Assembly: GCF_009495745.1 (NCBI RefSeq)
Contig: NZ_WIDQ01000001.1
Span: forward strand, 186,001 to 250,000
DNA length: 64,000 nt
Direction of reading: 5' to 3'
DNA from: Niveispirillum sp. SYP-B3756
Lineage (GTDB): Bacteria > Pseudomonadota > Alphaproteobacteria > Azospirillales > Azospirillaceae
The translations under genes were made by a program, and so were the position numbers. The notes under the pieces were generated by a model. The model had not been told where the DNA came from. It made no database searches and saw only the letters and a list, made by a program, of their open reading frames with translations. Below, in pieces: positions 27,741 through 36,221 of the stretch. Position 1 is the stretch's first letter. Each line of letters starts with the position of its first letter.

Positions 27741-28993
27741 GGTTCGGTGCCCAGCAGCTTGCGGAAGAAGGGCAGCACCAGTTCCACCGGGCGCTGGCGG
27801 CGCACGGTGATTTCGGCGGCCACCAGCGTGCCGCTGGTCAGCGCGATATCCGGCCCCTGGCCGGAGGTCCAGCGGAAGCCGGAGGGGGTGTCGGCCGGGA
27901 TCAGGTCCACCCGCGCCTCATAGGGCGCGCCCTTCTTGGCGAATTCCCGCACCAGCCCTTCATTCTGCACCACGGCGGCCATGCCGCCTTCCGTGGCGGG
28001 ATAGGCGGAGATACTGGAAACCCGGCCAATCAGGGTGCCGAATTCCTCCTTCTTCACCATGGCAGGGGCGATGCGCACCTCCATCCCCGGTGCGACGCGC
28101 TTGCCGTCGGCGGTGGGGATGTACAGCACCGCTTGCAGCGACTGGCCGGTGCTTTCCACATTCACCACGGGCGTGCCGGCGGAAATCAGGGTGCCCTGGC
28201 CCACCTTCACCTCTGTCACCCGCCCGCTGGCCGGGGCCCGCACGACAGAGGTGGTTTGCAACTGCAATTCCAGCTCCCCGATGCGGCGCTTCAGATCGGC
28301 AATGCCGGTTTCCAGTTGGGCACGCTCCCGCTCCTGCTCCATTTTCATCTGGACGGTCTGGGCATCCAGATTGATCTGTTCGGCGCGGTTTTCCGCCAAG
28401 GCGCGCTGCGCCTCCTCCAGCGCCTGCTGCACCTCCTGCACCTGGGCAGCGGTGACATAACCCTGTTTCAACAGGTCGCGCCGGCCCGCCAATTGCTGTT
28501 CCAGGAAGCGGATGCGGCTCATCGCGCTGTCGGCGGCCTGGTTCAGCGCGGTGCGGCGCTGGTCCAGGTTGCGGCGGCGGACATCCGCCTCCCCCGCCAG
28601 ACCCTGGGTGCGCTTATCCAGTTCCGCCTGCTTTTCGGCCAGTTGCGCACGGGCATTCTTCAATGACAGGTCGGTTTCCGGCTGGGTCAGGCTGGCCAGC
28701 GGCTGGCCTTCCGTCACCATGTCGCCCACGGCCACGCGCACGCCGGCCAGCGTGCCGCTGGCACTGGCCATGGCCGGCAGCACGCGGCCGCCTTGCGTCA
28801 CCAACAACCCCTGGCCGGGGGCTTCGGTGGGGATGGTGCCGGCGAATCCCCAGCCGATCACTGCCGCCGCCGCCAGCAGCAGCCCGCCCAGAGCAACACG
28901 CGCGCGGATATCGACAATGCCGCAGGCAAGGTCCAACTGTTCGGGCGAGGCGATCCGATCCAGCGCCGCCTTCCGGAATATCTGCACCGACAT
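27737..28993 (-). CDS. HlyD-family membrane fusion protein of the NHLM exporter
   Basis: A 418-residue periplasmic adaptor. A short cytoplasmic N-terminus (FRKAALDRIASPEQLD) leads into one membrane helix (LGGLLLAAAAVIGWGFAG). The lipoyl half (MVTEGQPLASLTQPE), a long coiled coil (residues about 110-250, NARAQLAEKQAELDKR) and the second lipoyl/beta-barrel half (APASGRVTEVKVGQGTLISAGTP) follow. It links the ABC subunits to an outer-membrane channel, which is not encoded here. First gene of the exporter operon, divergent from the AraC regulator. Confidence 0.92.
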   Translation of the reverse strand: MSVQIFRKAALDRIASPEQLDLACGIVDIRARVALGGLLLAAAAVIGWGFAGTIPTEAPGQGLLVTQGGRVLPAMASASGTLAGVRVAVGDMVTEGQPLASLTQPETDLSLKNARAQLAEKQAELDKRTQGLAGEADVRRRNLDQRRTALNQAADSAMSRIRFLEQQLAGRRDLLKQGYVTAAQVQEVQQALEEAQRALAENRAEQINLDAQTVQMKMEQERERAQLETGIADLKRRIGELELQLQTTSVVRAPASGRVTEVKVGQGTLISAGTPVVNVESTGQSLQAVLYIPTADGKRVAPGMEVRIAPAMVKKEEFGTLIGRVSSISAYPATEGGMAAVVQNEGLVREFAKKGAPYEARVDLIPADTPSGFRWTSGQGPDIALTSGTLVAAEITVRRQRPVELVLPFFRKLLGTEP

Positions 28994-29251
28994 TACGCGC
29001 GTCCTACATCCTGCCGCCCGCGGGGCGGTTTCTTAAGGGCTACCAAACATGATGCGGCAGTGCGATGGAAGGGGCAGTACCCCCCAGAAAGGTTAACAAG
29101 CCCCCTTCCTCAATGGTGGTTGAACTTGCGCGTTCGCGGCTTGCTGCCAGGGGCCGCCAGCCGGTTAATGGCGCCAAGGGGAATGGGCTGGCGTTAACCA
29201 TATGACCACCCATCGCACCCCTTCGGATCGGACAAGGACGGGGCTGACCGG

Positions 29252-30160
29252 GTGGATCAGACGTGGTTGATCGGTGATGGCGCTGCGCCGTCCCTTTGCG
29301 GTTTGCTGCTGACCACCGGTCGCCTGGATGGGCGACTGGAAAATCTTGGCCTGCGTCCGGGCCTTTCCGTCACCCTGCTGGATTTCACGGCGGCGACGGC
29401 GGCGGAAATCGCCCCCAGCCTGCCCGCCGGCGATACGGGTGGGGCGTGTCATCTGCTGGCGCTGGTGCAAGGCCAGGTGCTGTTGACGCAGGGCGGGGGC
29501 AACGGGCCGCTGCCGGCCGGCCATCTGCACCACCTGCCCCCTCAGGGTGACGGCCCGCTGCTGTCCGTTTGCGCGGGCGAGGCGGTGCGCGGGGCCATGC
29601 TGCATATTGATGCGCCGCTGATGCGCACCCTGGGGGCCGATGCCGCCCAGGGCCTGGACAGCCGCCCCGCCGGCAACCAGTGCCTGCGCGTGGTGGACCG
29701 GATGCTGGAAACCACGTCGGAGGCGGCCCCCCTGCGCGATGTGATGCTGCACGCCAAGGGGCTGGAATATCTGGCGCTGGCCATGGCGGAATTGCAGCAG
29801 CCGGCCATGGACCATCATGGATTGTCACGCCGCGAACAGGCGCAGATCATGGCGGCGCATGGCATGTTGCTGGCCGATCTGGCCAAGCCTCCCTCTCTGC
29901 GCCAATTGGCTGGTGCCGCCGGGCTGAACGAGAAGCGGCTGAACGAGGGGTTCCGCGCGCTCTATGGCGCCACCGTCTTTGAATGCCTGCGCAATGCCCG
30001 GCTGGAAAAGGGTCGGCAATTGCTGTTCGATGACCAGTTGCCGCTGAAAACCATCGCCTGGCAGGTGGGCTATACCCACGTGAACAACTTCATCACCGCA
30101 TACCGCAACCATTTCGGCGAACCGCCCCGCCGGCACCAGAATGGCGGGGTGGAGGAATAG
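29252..30160 (+). CDS. AraC-family transcriptional regulator
   Basis: A 302-residue regulator starting with GTG 29252. The N-terminal half has no recognised sensor motif. The C-terminal 100 residues are the two helix-turn-helix AraC domain: SLRQLAGAAGLNEKRLNEGFRALYGATVFECLRNARLEKG then LPLKTIAWQVGYTHVNNFITAYRNHFGEPPRR. The FECLRNARLEKG and pattern after it resemble PchR-like members, which sense siderophores, but the ligand here is unknown. It lies between the two exporter loci and diverges from hlyD, so control of the peptide island is plausible. Confidence 0.88.
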   Translation: MDQTWLIGDGAAPSLCGLLLTTGRLDGRLENLGLRPGLSVTLLDFTAATAAEIAPSLPAGDTGGACHLLALVQGQVLLTQGGGNGPLPAGHLHHLPPQGDGPLLSVCAGEAVRGAMLHIDAPLMRTLGADAAQGLDSRPAGNQCLRVVDRMLETTSEAAPLRDVMLHAKGLEYLALAMAELQQPAMDHHGLSRREQAQIMAAHGMLLADLAKPPSLRQLAGAAGLNEKRLNEGFRALYGATVFECLRNARLEKGRQLLFDDQLPLKTIAWQVGYTHVNNFITAYRNHFGEPPRRHQNGGVEE

Positions 30161-30238
30161 GGGGCGGGGGTTGAGAGAATGCATTGTTATTTTTCAATGC
30201 ATTCCATTCACTCATGTCACCGTCATTCATCACTCACA

Positions 30239-30323
30239 CCGTCACCCCGGCGAAGGCCGGGGTCCAGGGGCCACAGGCGCTTTGCTCTTCGAAACTGGAC
30301 CCCGGCCTTCGCCGGGGTGACGG
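30239..30323. repeat. 85-bp palindromic repeat, copy 2
   Basis: Same element as 7050-7134, differing at a handful of central positions (for example CAGGCGCTTTGCTCTTC against CAAGCGCTGTGCTCTAC). It lies about 80 bases downstream of the truncated HlyD-like gene and the same distance after the AraC gene, between convergent genes. Confidence 0.88.
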
Positions 30324-30401
30324 TGAGGATACAGTAAGATCTTGATAATGAATAAAAACGTTCCAGACAGACATTAAACGCCTGAAAAACTGAAACGAAC
30401 A

Positions 30402-30572
30402 TCAGCCAAACCCAACCCATCCTATTCCCATTACCAGCAGCACCAACGCCGCCAGCAGCATTCCATGGCGCGGGCGGGCCAGCAGCAGCGGCTGATCCAT
30501 CCGGTCCGGCGTGGTCAGCCGGTCCAGCGCCTGGGCGCGGAACAGGGGGCGTTTTTGGGGGGGATTGGTCAT
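30402..30572 (-). CDS. HlyD-like N-terminal stump (56 residues)
   Basis: ATG 30572 overlaps the stop of the fused exporter gene by ATGA. The product, MTNPPQKRPLFRAQALDRLT followed by TPDRMDQ and one membrane helix (MLLAALVLLVMGIGWVGFG), aligns with the start of the HlyD protein at 27737 (FRKAALDRIASPEQLD and a helix ending IGWGFAG) but stops right after the helix. No lipoyl or coiled-coil part is found in any frame downstream. Either the gene was truncated by deletion, or the stump is a functional small membrane partner of the fused transporter. An intact start, coupling and absence of internal stops favour translation. Confidence 0.65.
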   Translation of the reverse strand: MTNPPQKRPLFRAQALDRLTTPDRMDQPLLLARPRHGMLLAALVLLVMGIGWVGFG

Positions 30573-33500
30573 GGCACCAGCCTTCCAGCTTCCAGCCGCA
30601 ACACCCGGTCGGCCAGGGCCAGACTTTCCGGCCGGTGGCTGACCAGCAGGCAGGCACAGCCGGCTTCCCGCAAGGCGGCCAGCACGCGCGCCTCCGTCGC
30701 CTGATCCAGCGCCGTTGTCGCCTCATCCAGGATCAACAGGCGGGGACGGGTCAACAGGCAGCGGGCGATATGCAGGCGCTGCACCTCCCCCGCGCCCAGC
30801 ATCGCCTCCGACAGCAGGGATTGCAGCCCCATCGGCAGGGCCGCCACCATCTCCCACAGCCCCACCAGCCGCAGGACGGTTTCCAGCTCCTCCAGCGGGC
30901 GGGGATTATCGCCGGTCAGATGGTGGCGCACGGTGGCCAGCGGCAGGCGCATATCCTGTTCCACCACATCCATATGCCGCCGCAATGCAAACAGCCGCTG
31001 CGGGGTGCAGGGCGCGCCATCCACCCGCAAATCACCTTGATCAGGCATTTCCAGGCCCAGCAGCAGGCGCAGCAGGGTGGTCTTGCCGCCGCCGGACGGG
31101 CCCGTCAGCCCCACCACCTGGCCCGCCGCCAGCGACAGGCTGACACCCGTCAGCGCTGGGCGGGCGGCACCCGGATAGCGGAAATGCATGTCGGCCAGTT
31201 CCACCCGCCGCGGCGGCGGCAGGCTGCGATCATCGGCCAGACCGGCCTCTGGCACCGGGGTCAGCAGCGGGGCCGCCGCCTGCACCGCCGGCCCCAGCAG
31301 GGCCAGCCGCCACGCCGCCTCCACCACCAGCAGCGCGCCCGCCAGCGGTACGGCCATGCCGGGCGGGGCCAACCCCGCCAGCCCCAGCCCCGCCAGCCAG
31401 ACCAGCGGGCGGCGTTGGGCCAAAACCAGCATCCGGGCCAGGGCTTGCTCTGTCCGCGTGCCCCAGCGGGCCAGCAAGCCAGCCCCGGCCCCCATCTGGC
31501 GCAGGGCGGGGAAATCCGCCAGACAGGCGGCCAGAAAATGCTGATCGCCGGCCATCTGCTGGCGCAGCCCCACCCAGCCCCGCGCCGTCAGCCAGCCCAG
31601 TGCTGCCACCGGGGGCAGCAAGGCCAGCATCCAGGCCCCGGAGAAGCCCCCCAACGCCAGCAGCGCCAGACCCAGCCCGCCGGCCCACAGCGCCGCCGGC
31701 CCCAGCGTCACGATATCATCCAGACTGTCCAGCCGCCCTTCCAGCACCGCCGCCGATTGCCGGTGCAGGAAGGCGGCGGGCAGGCGCAGTAGCCGGTACC
31801 ACAGGGCCAGATGCACCCCGGCCAGCCCGCGCGCCAGCGCCCGGTCACGCAGGCCCCAGCCCCAGGCGAAGAACAACCCCGCCGCCGCCAGCAGGCATAG
31901 CCCCGGCCCCACCGGCACCCCGCCCGCGAGCAGCACCAGCCCGCCGGCCCCCAGCATGGCAGCAAACCCGGCCAGCCCCTCCCCACCGCCCAGGCGCAGG
32001 CCGGCCCAGGCGAGCGCAGCGGCACCGCCGCGCAGCTCCACCAAGGGCAGCACGGCCACCGCCTCCCCCGGCAGGTCGGTGGGCAGCGCTTGCCGCTTTC
32101 CCCCCGCACCCAGCAGGCGATAGCCCCCCAACGGGTGCGCCACCAGGGCCCGCGCCGCGCCATCCGGCATCGCCATCAACAGGGGCGGGCCATCCAGCCT
32201 CTGCCATGGGCCGGTCAAGCGTACCCGGCGCAGCAGCAGGCCGGCATCGCGGGCCAGATCGTCCAGCTCCCCCGCCCCTACCGGGGCGGTTCGGCCCAAA
32301 TGGCGGGCCACCCGCGCCAGGGCCGCCGCCAGGGCGGGTTCGGCGGGGGCGGGCTGCAAGGGCGGCAGGGCGGAAACCGGCGGGTTTGCAACCGGCGGCC
32401 CGGCTTCATCCGTCAGCGGCTGCCAGGGTTGCAGCCCCTGTGCTGTCAGTTCCCAGGCGGTATCACCGCCGGCCAGCGTGGCGGCGCGGTGGCTGATCAC
32501 CAGCACGGTCAGCCCCACCCCCGCCAGATTGGCACGGATGCGGCGTTCCAGCGCCAGATCCAGACTGTCGAACAAACCATCCAGCACCAGCAGGCCCGGC
32601 CGGTGCAGCAGGGCACGGGCCAGGATCAGCCGCCGCCGCTCCCCGCCGCTGAAACCGGGGGCTCCCTGCTCAACAAGCTGGTCCAGCCCGCCGCGCGCCT
32701 GCACCAGGGTCCAGGCCTCCGCCAGCCGCAGGGCATTTTCAACCGCTTCTTCGGGGATAGTGGCGTTCCACAGGGTCAGATTGTCCCGCAGGCTGCCGGC
32801 CAGGAAGGGGCTGGCCGCATCGATGATCAGCCGGCGTTCCGGCCCGGCAATCTGCCCTTGCCAGGGCTGCATCTGGCCGGCCAGCAGCCGGCCCAGGCTG
32901 CTGCACCCGGCCCCCGGCCCACCGGTCAGCCCCCCCTGCGCCCCCGGCGGGATCACCAGATCAATCCCACGGAACAGCGGGGTGGCCCCTGGTCGGTGGC
33001 CGAAGGCGAGACCCGTCGCCGTCAGGCCGGGTTGAAGGGTCGGCGGGGCCGTTGCCCCTGCTACCGCCGGGGTGGCCGACAGATCGGCAATAGCCGCCAG
33101 CTCATCGGCCCAGCCACCCAGATCATCGGCCACCTGCACCAGCCGCAGCAGCGCCAGCGCCGGCAACAGACCCAGCGCCACGGCCTCCGTGCCGCCCGCC
33201 AAATGCACCGCCCCCAGCATCAGCAGCGGGGCCAGCAGCGGCGGCAAGGTGCGCCAGGAAACGCGCTGGCGGGCGCTGATCCGCTGGGCCATGCCGGCGG
33301 CCAGGGTGGCGAGCCGCTGACGCAGCCGCCCGGCCAGTTTCAAGGGCGTGATATGGATCAGGCTATCCGCCGGCAGCATCACCATGCCCCGGCCGAACCG
33401 CCGCAGCACCCGCCCCGGTGCCAGACGGGAGAGCTGCGCCCAAGCCAGCAGCCCCAGCGTGGCCAGGAACCCCACCACCGCCAGCGCCGCCGCAGCCGGG

Positions 33501-34375
33501 GCCTGCTGACAAAGCAGGACCAGCGGCAGCAGTGCCCCCAGCCCATCCAGCAGCGCCACCCCCGCCACCCCTGCCAACCGCTGGGCCAGCCGGTCGGGCG
33601 CTTCCATCTGCTGGGCCAGCAGCGGCGGCAGGCGATAGGTGAAGAAGCGGGCGGGTTGTTCCGCCAGTCGTCGGATCAGCGTTGCCCGCGTGGCCGCCGC
33701 CGCCCTTGCCCCGGCATGGCGCAGCAGGCCAAGGCGCAGCCACAGCAAGCCCAGACCGGGCAGCAGCCAGCCGGGGGCCGCCCCGGCCACCGCCCAGCCC
33801 AGCGCCGCCCACCCCGCCAGCGTCAACAGCAATGCCAGCAGCAGCCAGCCGCGCACGGGCGCCAGCCAGCCCCACAATCCGCGCGCCCAGCCGGGCGGTG
33901 GCGGGGCGGTCGCTGGCAGATCGGGGCCGGGGCGGATGCATTGCACGATGCCGGTGAAACGATCGTCAAACTCTGCCCGGTCCAGGGATAGCGGCCCCTG
34001 CGCTGGATCGCAGACCCGCACCCGGTCAGCCTCCACCCCCTCCACCACCACGGCATGGTTGAAATCCAGCTGCACCAGCAGGGGGAAGCCCAGCGCCGCC
34101 AGCCCGTCTCCATCACGCGAATAGCTTTGCACCGTGAAGCCCAAACGCCGCGCGGTGGCAGCGATGGTGGCCAGCGTGCAGCCATCGCGCGACACGCCAG
34201 TTTCCTGGCGCAGCCGTTCCATCGGCACCGGCTGGCCATAATGGGCCAGGATCATGGCCAGGGCGGCCACGGCGCATTCGCTGTCCTGGCGCTGCCGGAT
34301 GGGCGGCACCCGCACGCAATACCTGAACCAATGCCGCCAGCCCCGCCCCATGGTCCGCCACAATCCCCCACCCAT
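30569..34375 (-). CDS. Single-chain fused C39-ABC-ABC peptide exporter
   Basis: A 1268-residue fusion of two half-transporters. Residues 1-145: C39 peptidase with Gln28, Cys34, His107 and Asp123 all present. Residues about 165-440: membrane domain 1. NBD1 (about 450-640): Walker A GGPGAGCS has Cys491 where Lys is required, Walker B LLVLDG lacks the catalytic Glu (Gly600), signature FSGGE intact. Residues about 680-790 resemble the N-terminal region of NHLM ABC2. Membrane domain 2 follows. NBD2: GPSGGGKT, LLILDE (Glu1218), H-loop His1247 intact, but signature degenerate (LGAGE, 1193-1197). So one composite ATP site is complete and the other dead, as in heterodimeric exporters. It diverges from the precursor genes. 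Confidence 0.88.
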   Translation of the reverse strand: MGGGLWRTMGRGWRHWFRYCVRVPPIRQRQDSECAVAALAMILAHYGQPVPMERLRQETGVSRDGCTLATIAATARRLGFTVQSYSRDGDGLAALGFPLLVQLDFNHAVVVEGVEADRVRVCDPAQGPLSLDRAEFDDRFTGIVQCIRPGPDLPATAPPPPGWARGLWGWLAPVRGWLLLALLLTLAGWAALGWAVAGAAPGWLLPGLGLLWLRLGLLRHAGARAAAATRATLIRRLAEQPARFFTYRLPPLLAQQMEAPDRLAQRLAGVAGVALLDGLGALLPLVLLCQQAPAAAALAVVGFLATLGLLAWAQLSRLAPGRVLRRFGRGMVMLPADSLIHITPLKLAGRLRQRLATLAAGMAQRISARQRVSWRTLPPLLAPLLMLGAVHLAGGTEAVALGLLPALALLRLVQVADDLGGWADELAAIADLSATPAVAGATAPPTLQPGLTATGLAFGHRPGATPLFRGIDLVIPPGAQGGLTGGPGAGCSSLGRLLAGQMQPWQGQIAGPERRLIIDAASPFLAGSLRDNLTLWNATIPEEAVENALRLAEAWTLVQARGGLDQLVEQGAPGFSGGERRRLILARALLHRPGLLVLDGLFDSLDLALERRIRANLAGVGLTVLVISHRAATLAGGDTAWELTAQGLQPWQPLTDEAGPPVANPPVSALPPLQPAPAEPALAAALARVARHLGRTAPVGAGELDDLARDAGLLLRRVRLTGPWQRLDGPPLLMAMPDGAARALVAHPLGGYRLLGAGGKRQALPTDLPGEAVAVLPLVELRGGAAALAWAGLRLGGGEGLAGFAAMLGAGGLVLLAGGVPVGPGLCLLAAAGLFFAWGWGLRDRALARGLAGVHLALWYRLLRLPAAFLHRQSAAVLEGRLDSLDDIVTLGPAALWAGGLGLALLALGGFSGAWMLALLPPVAALGWLTARGWVGLRQQMAGDQHFLAACLADFPALRQMGAGAGLLARWGTRTEQALARMLVLAQRRPLVWLAGLGLAGLAPPGMAVPLAGALLVVEAAWRLALLGPAVQAAAPLLTPVPEAGLADDRSLPPPRRVELADMHFRYPGAARPALTGVSLSLAAGQVVGLTGPSGGGKTTLLRLLLGLEMPDQGDLRVDGAPCTPQRLFALRRHMDVVEQDMRLPLATVRHHLTGDNPRPLEELETVLRLVGLWEMVAALPMGLQSLLSEAMLGAGEVQRLHIARCLLTRPRLLILDEATTALDQATEARVLAALREAGCACLLVSHRPESLALADRVLRLEAGRLVP

Positions 34376-34538
34376 CCGCGATGGTGATAGGCGGATGCGG
34401 GCGGCTTGTCGATCTGCCGGGCGGGCGCGCTACGCCCGCGCATAGTGATTTGCCGGGCAGGCAAACCCACCCCTGGTTGGCGGGGTCGGGGCCGCCGCTG
34501 CATCCTGTCCGTCAGAACATCAAATCGGAACCCCTGAC

Positions 34539-34847
34539 ATGACCGACCTTGCCCGCCTGGAAGCCGCCATCCGCGCCGATGCCGGCCTGTTCGCCCAATT
34601 GAGCGCCAGTGCTGAGGACAAGGCCGCCTTGCTGGCCGCCATCCAGGCGCAATCCATCCGCCTGGGCCTGACCGTACCGGCGGCGGACATCAGCGCCCGG
34701 CTGGACAGCCTGATCGACGCTGCCGCCAACGATGAGTTGAGCGATGATGAGTTGGAACTGGTCGCCGCCGGTACCAGCAGCAACATCAAAGGCCCAACCG
34801 ACATGAGCGGCAGTGAGAGAAAGACGCGGATACCCTCTGTCGGTTAA
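34539..34847 (+). CDS. RiPP precursor peptide 1 with Nif11/NHLP-like leader
   Basis: A 102-residue protein. The leader (residues 1-78) is acidic and helical, MTDLARLEAAIRADAGLFAQ ... and ends DDELELVAAG, the double-glycine-type cleavage site used by C39 peptidases. The presumed core (about 24 residues, beginning TSSNIKG and ending RIPSVG) is rich in Ser, Thr and charged residues with no Cys. It is the first gene right of the fused exporter, divergently read. No cyclase, LanM, radical-SAM or YcaO gene is adjacent. Confidence 0.82.
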   Translation: MTDLARLEAAIRADAGLFAQLSASAEDKAALLAAIQAQSIRLGLTVPAADISARLDSLIDAAANDELSDDELELVAAGTSSNIKGPTDMSGSERKTRIPSVG

Positions 34848-34883
34848 ACCCATGATGGGAAACAGGGGCAAGGGGATGGGTGA

Positions 34884-35159
34884 ATGACCGAGGAAGTGCT
34901 GGTCGCCTTTTATCGCCAGATCCGGGAAAATGACGCGCTGATGCGCCGCCTGTTCGCCTGCCCGGATGATGCGGCCCTGATCGCCGCCGTGCTGCGGGAG
35001 GCGGCGGCCAGCGGCCTTTCCATCCAGCCCGCCGATGTGGAACTGGTGTTAAGCGACCTCACCTCCTTCATCGCCATCGCCAATGATGATGAGCTGACGG
35101 ATCACGAGCTGGAACTGGTCTCTGCCGGGGGCAGCCAGTACGGCCAGGGTAAACAGTGA
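34884..35159 (+). CDS. RiPP precursor peptide 2 with Nif11/NHLP-like leader and very short core
   Basis: A 91-residue protein, MTEEVLVAFYRQIRENDALM ..., with the leader end DHELELVSAGG and only eight residues after it (SQYGQGKQ). The leader aligns with precursor 1 around ANDDELTDHELELVSAG against ANDELSDDELELVAAG. It lies 36 bases after precursor 1 with an AAGGGGA ribosome-binding site. Its stop overlaps the GNAT start, so precursor and acetyltransferase are coupled. Confidence 0.82.
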   Translation: MTEEVLVAFYRQIRENDALMRRLFACPDDAALIAAVLREAAASGLSIQPADVELVLSDLTSFIAIANDDELTDHELELVSAGGSQYGQGKQ

Positions 35160-36109
35160 CAGGGCCTGCCGGGGTGCGCCTCACCCACTGGCCGGCACCG
35201 GATATGGCCGGTGCCCTGGCCGGCTTTGCCGCGCTGACCTATCCCCGATATCGCCCCGTGCTGCTGGAAAACCTGATCGGGCCACAGCCGACGGGCACCC
35301 CCATCGCCGGCAATTGCTTTGCCGTCACCGCCCATGCCGGCGACATGCCGGCCGGGCTGGCCCTGGTGGAAGGCATGTGGGAGGGCGAGGCGCGGCTGCT
35401 GTCCATCATGGTGGCCCCTTCGCTGCGCCGGCATGGCATCGGTCTGGCCCTGCTGGACGGGGTGGCGGGGATGGCCGGCGATGCTGGTTTCACCCGGCTT
35501 TATTGTTTCCACAATAACCGGATGCGCGATGTGCCGGCATTTGCGGCGCTGTTGCGCCGCGCCGGCTGGTCCGCACCGGCGCTGGCGGAAATCCGCCTCA
35601 CGGGCCCCGCCGGCTTCACCAATGCCATCCGCCCGCACTGGCAAGCCCTGTTCGATCGGCAGGACCGCGATGGATACAGCCACAGCCTGTGGGCCGACCG
35701 TACCCAGGCCGACCGGGATGAACTGGCCGCCTTGCATGAAAGCGGGCAGGTGGAGGAACGGCTGACCCTGCAGGACTGGATGCTGTCGCACGCCGACCCG
35801 GAGGTCAGCCTGCTGCTGCGCCACCATGGCCGGGTGGTGGGCTGGATCATCGGGGAACGGAACCGGCAGTTGGACTGCATCCATTACACATCCGGTTTCA
35901 CCATCGCCCCCTTGCGCCGCTGCGGCTGGATGATCCGCGGTCTCTATGAAGCAGCGGCACTGCAGGCCCGGCACTACGGGCCGGACCACCCGGCCCGGTT
36001 TGAAACCTTCAACGGCAATGACGGTATGATGCGCCTGATGGCCGAGCGGCTGGCCCCCTATGCCAGCGAACAGGATTGCCGCTTCCGCAGTGAGCGGGTG
36101 ATTGGGTGA
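35156..36109 (+). CDS. Tandem GNAT-type acyltransferase in the RiPP locus
   Basis: A 317-residue protein starting at GTG 35156, overlapping the precursor 2 stop. The N-terminal half carries a GNAT acetyl-CoA motif (LLSIMVAPSLRRHGIGLALLDGVAG). The C-terminal half looks like a second GNAT copy (VVGWIIGERNRQLDCIHYTSGFTIAPLRRCGW ... ARFETFNGNDGMMRLMAERLA) with a weaker motif. Coupling to a precursor suggests it acylates the peptide, for instance at the lysine of the short core, or confers self-protection. It is the only modification-type enzyme visible in this locus. Confidence 0.8.
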   Translation: MTGPAGVRLTHWPAPDMAGALAGFAALTYPRYRPVLLENLIGPQPTGTPIAGNCFAVTAHAGDMPAGLALVEGMWEGEARLLSIMVAPSLRRHGIGLALLDGVAGMAGDAGFTRLYCFHNNRMRDVPAFAALLRRAGWSAPALAEIRLTGPAGFTNAIRPHWQALFDRQDRDGYSHSLWADRTQADRDELAALHESGQVEERLTLQDWMLSHADPEVSLLLRHHGRVVGWIIGERNRQLDCIHYTSGFTIAPLRRCGWMIRGLYEAAALQARHYGPDHPARFETFNGNDGMMRLMAERLAPYASEQDCRFRSERVIG

Positions 36110-36221
36110 CCGGCGGCGAACCATACCAGGGGAGGGGTGGATCACGCCACCTGGAGGCCATTGCCCGGAACATGTTGCCGGTCACAGGCACGCCCCTGCA
36201 CCAACTGATCGGGTCATCCGA

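Noticed and set aside
28994-29251. Further leader-type precursor peptide between HlyD and the AraC gene
   Set aside because: No frame with an acidic leader and a terminal Gly-Gly or Ala-Gly site was seen.
32090-33991. 633-codon Gln/Pro/Arg-rich frame opposite the fused exporter
   Set aside because: Low-complexity composition typical of antisense frames in GC-rich genes.
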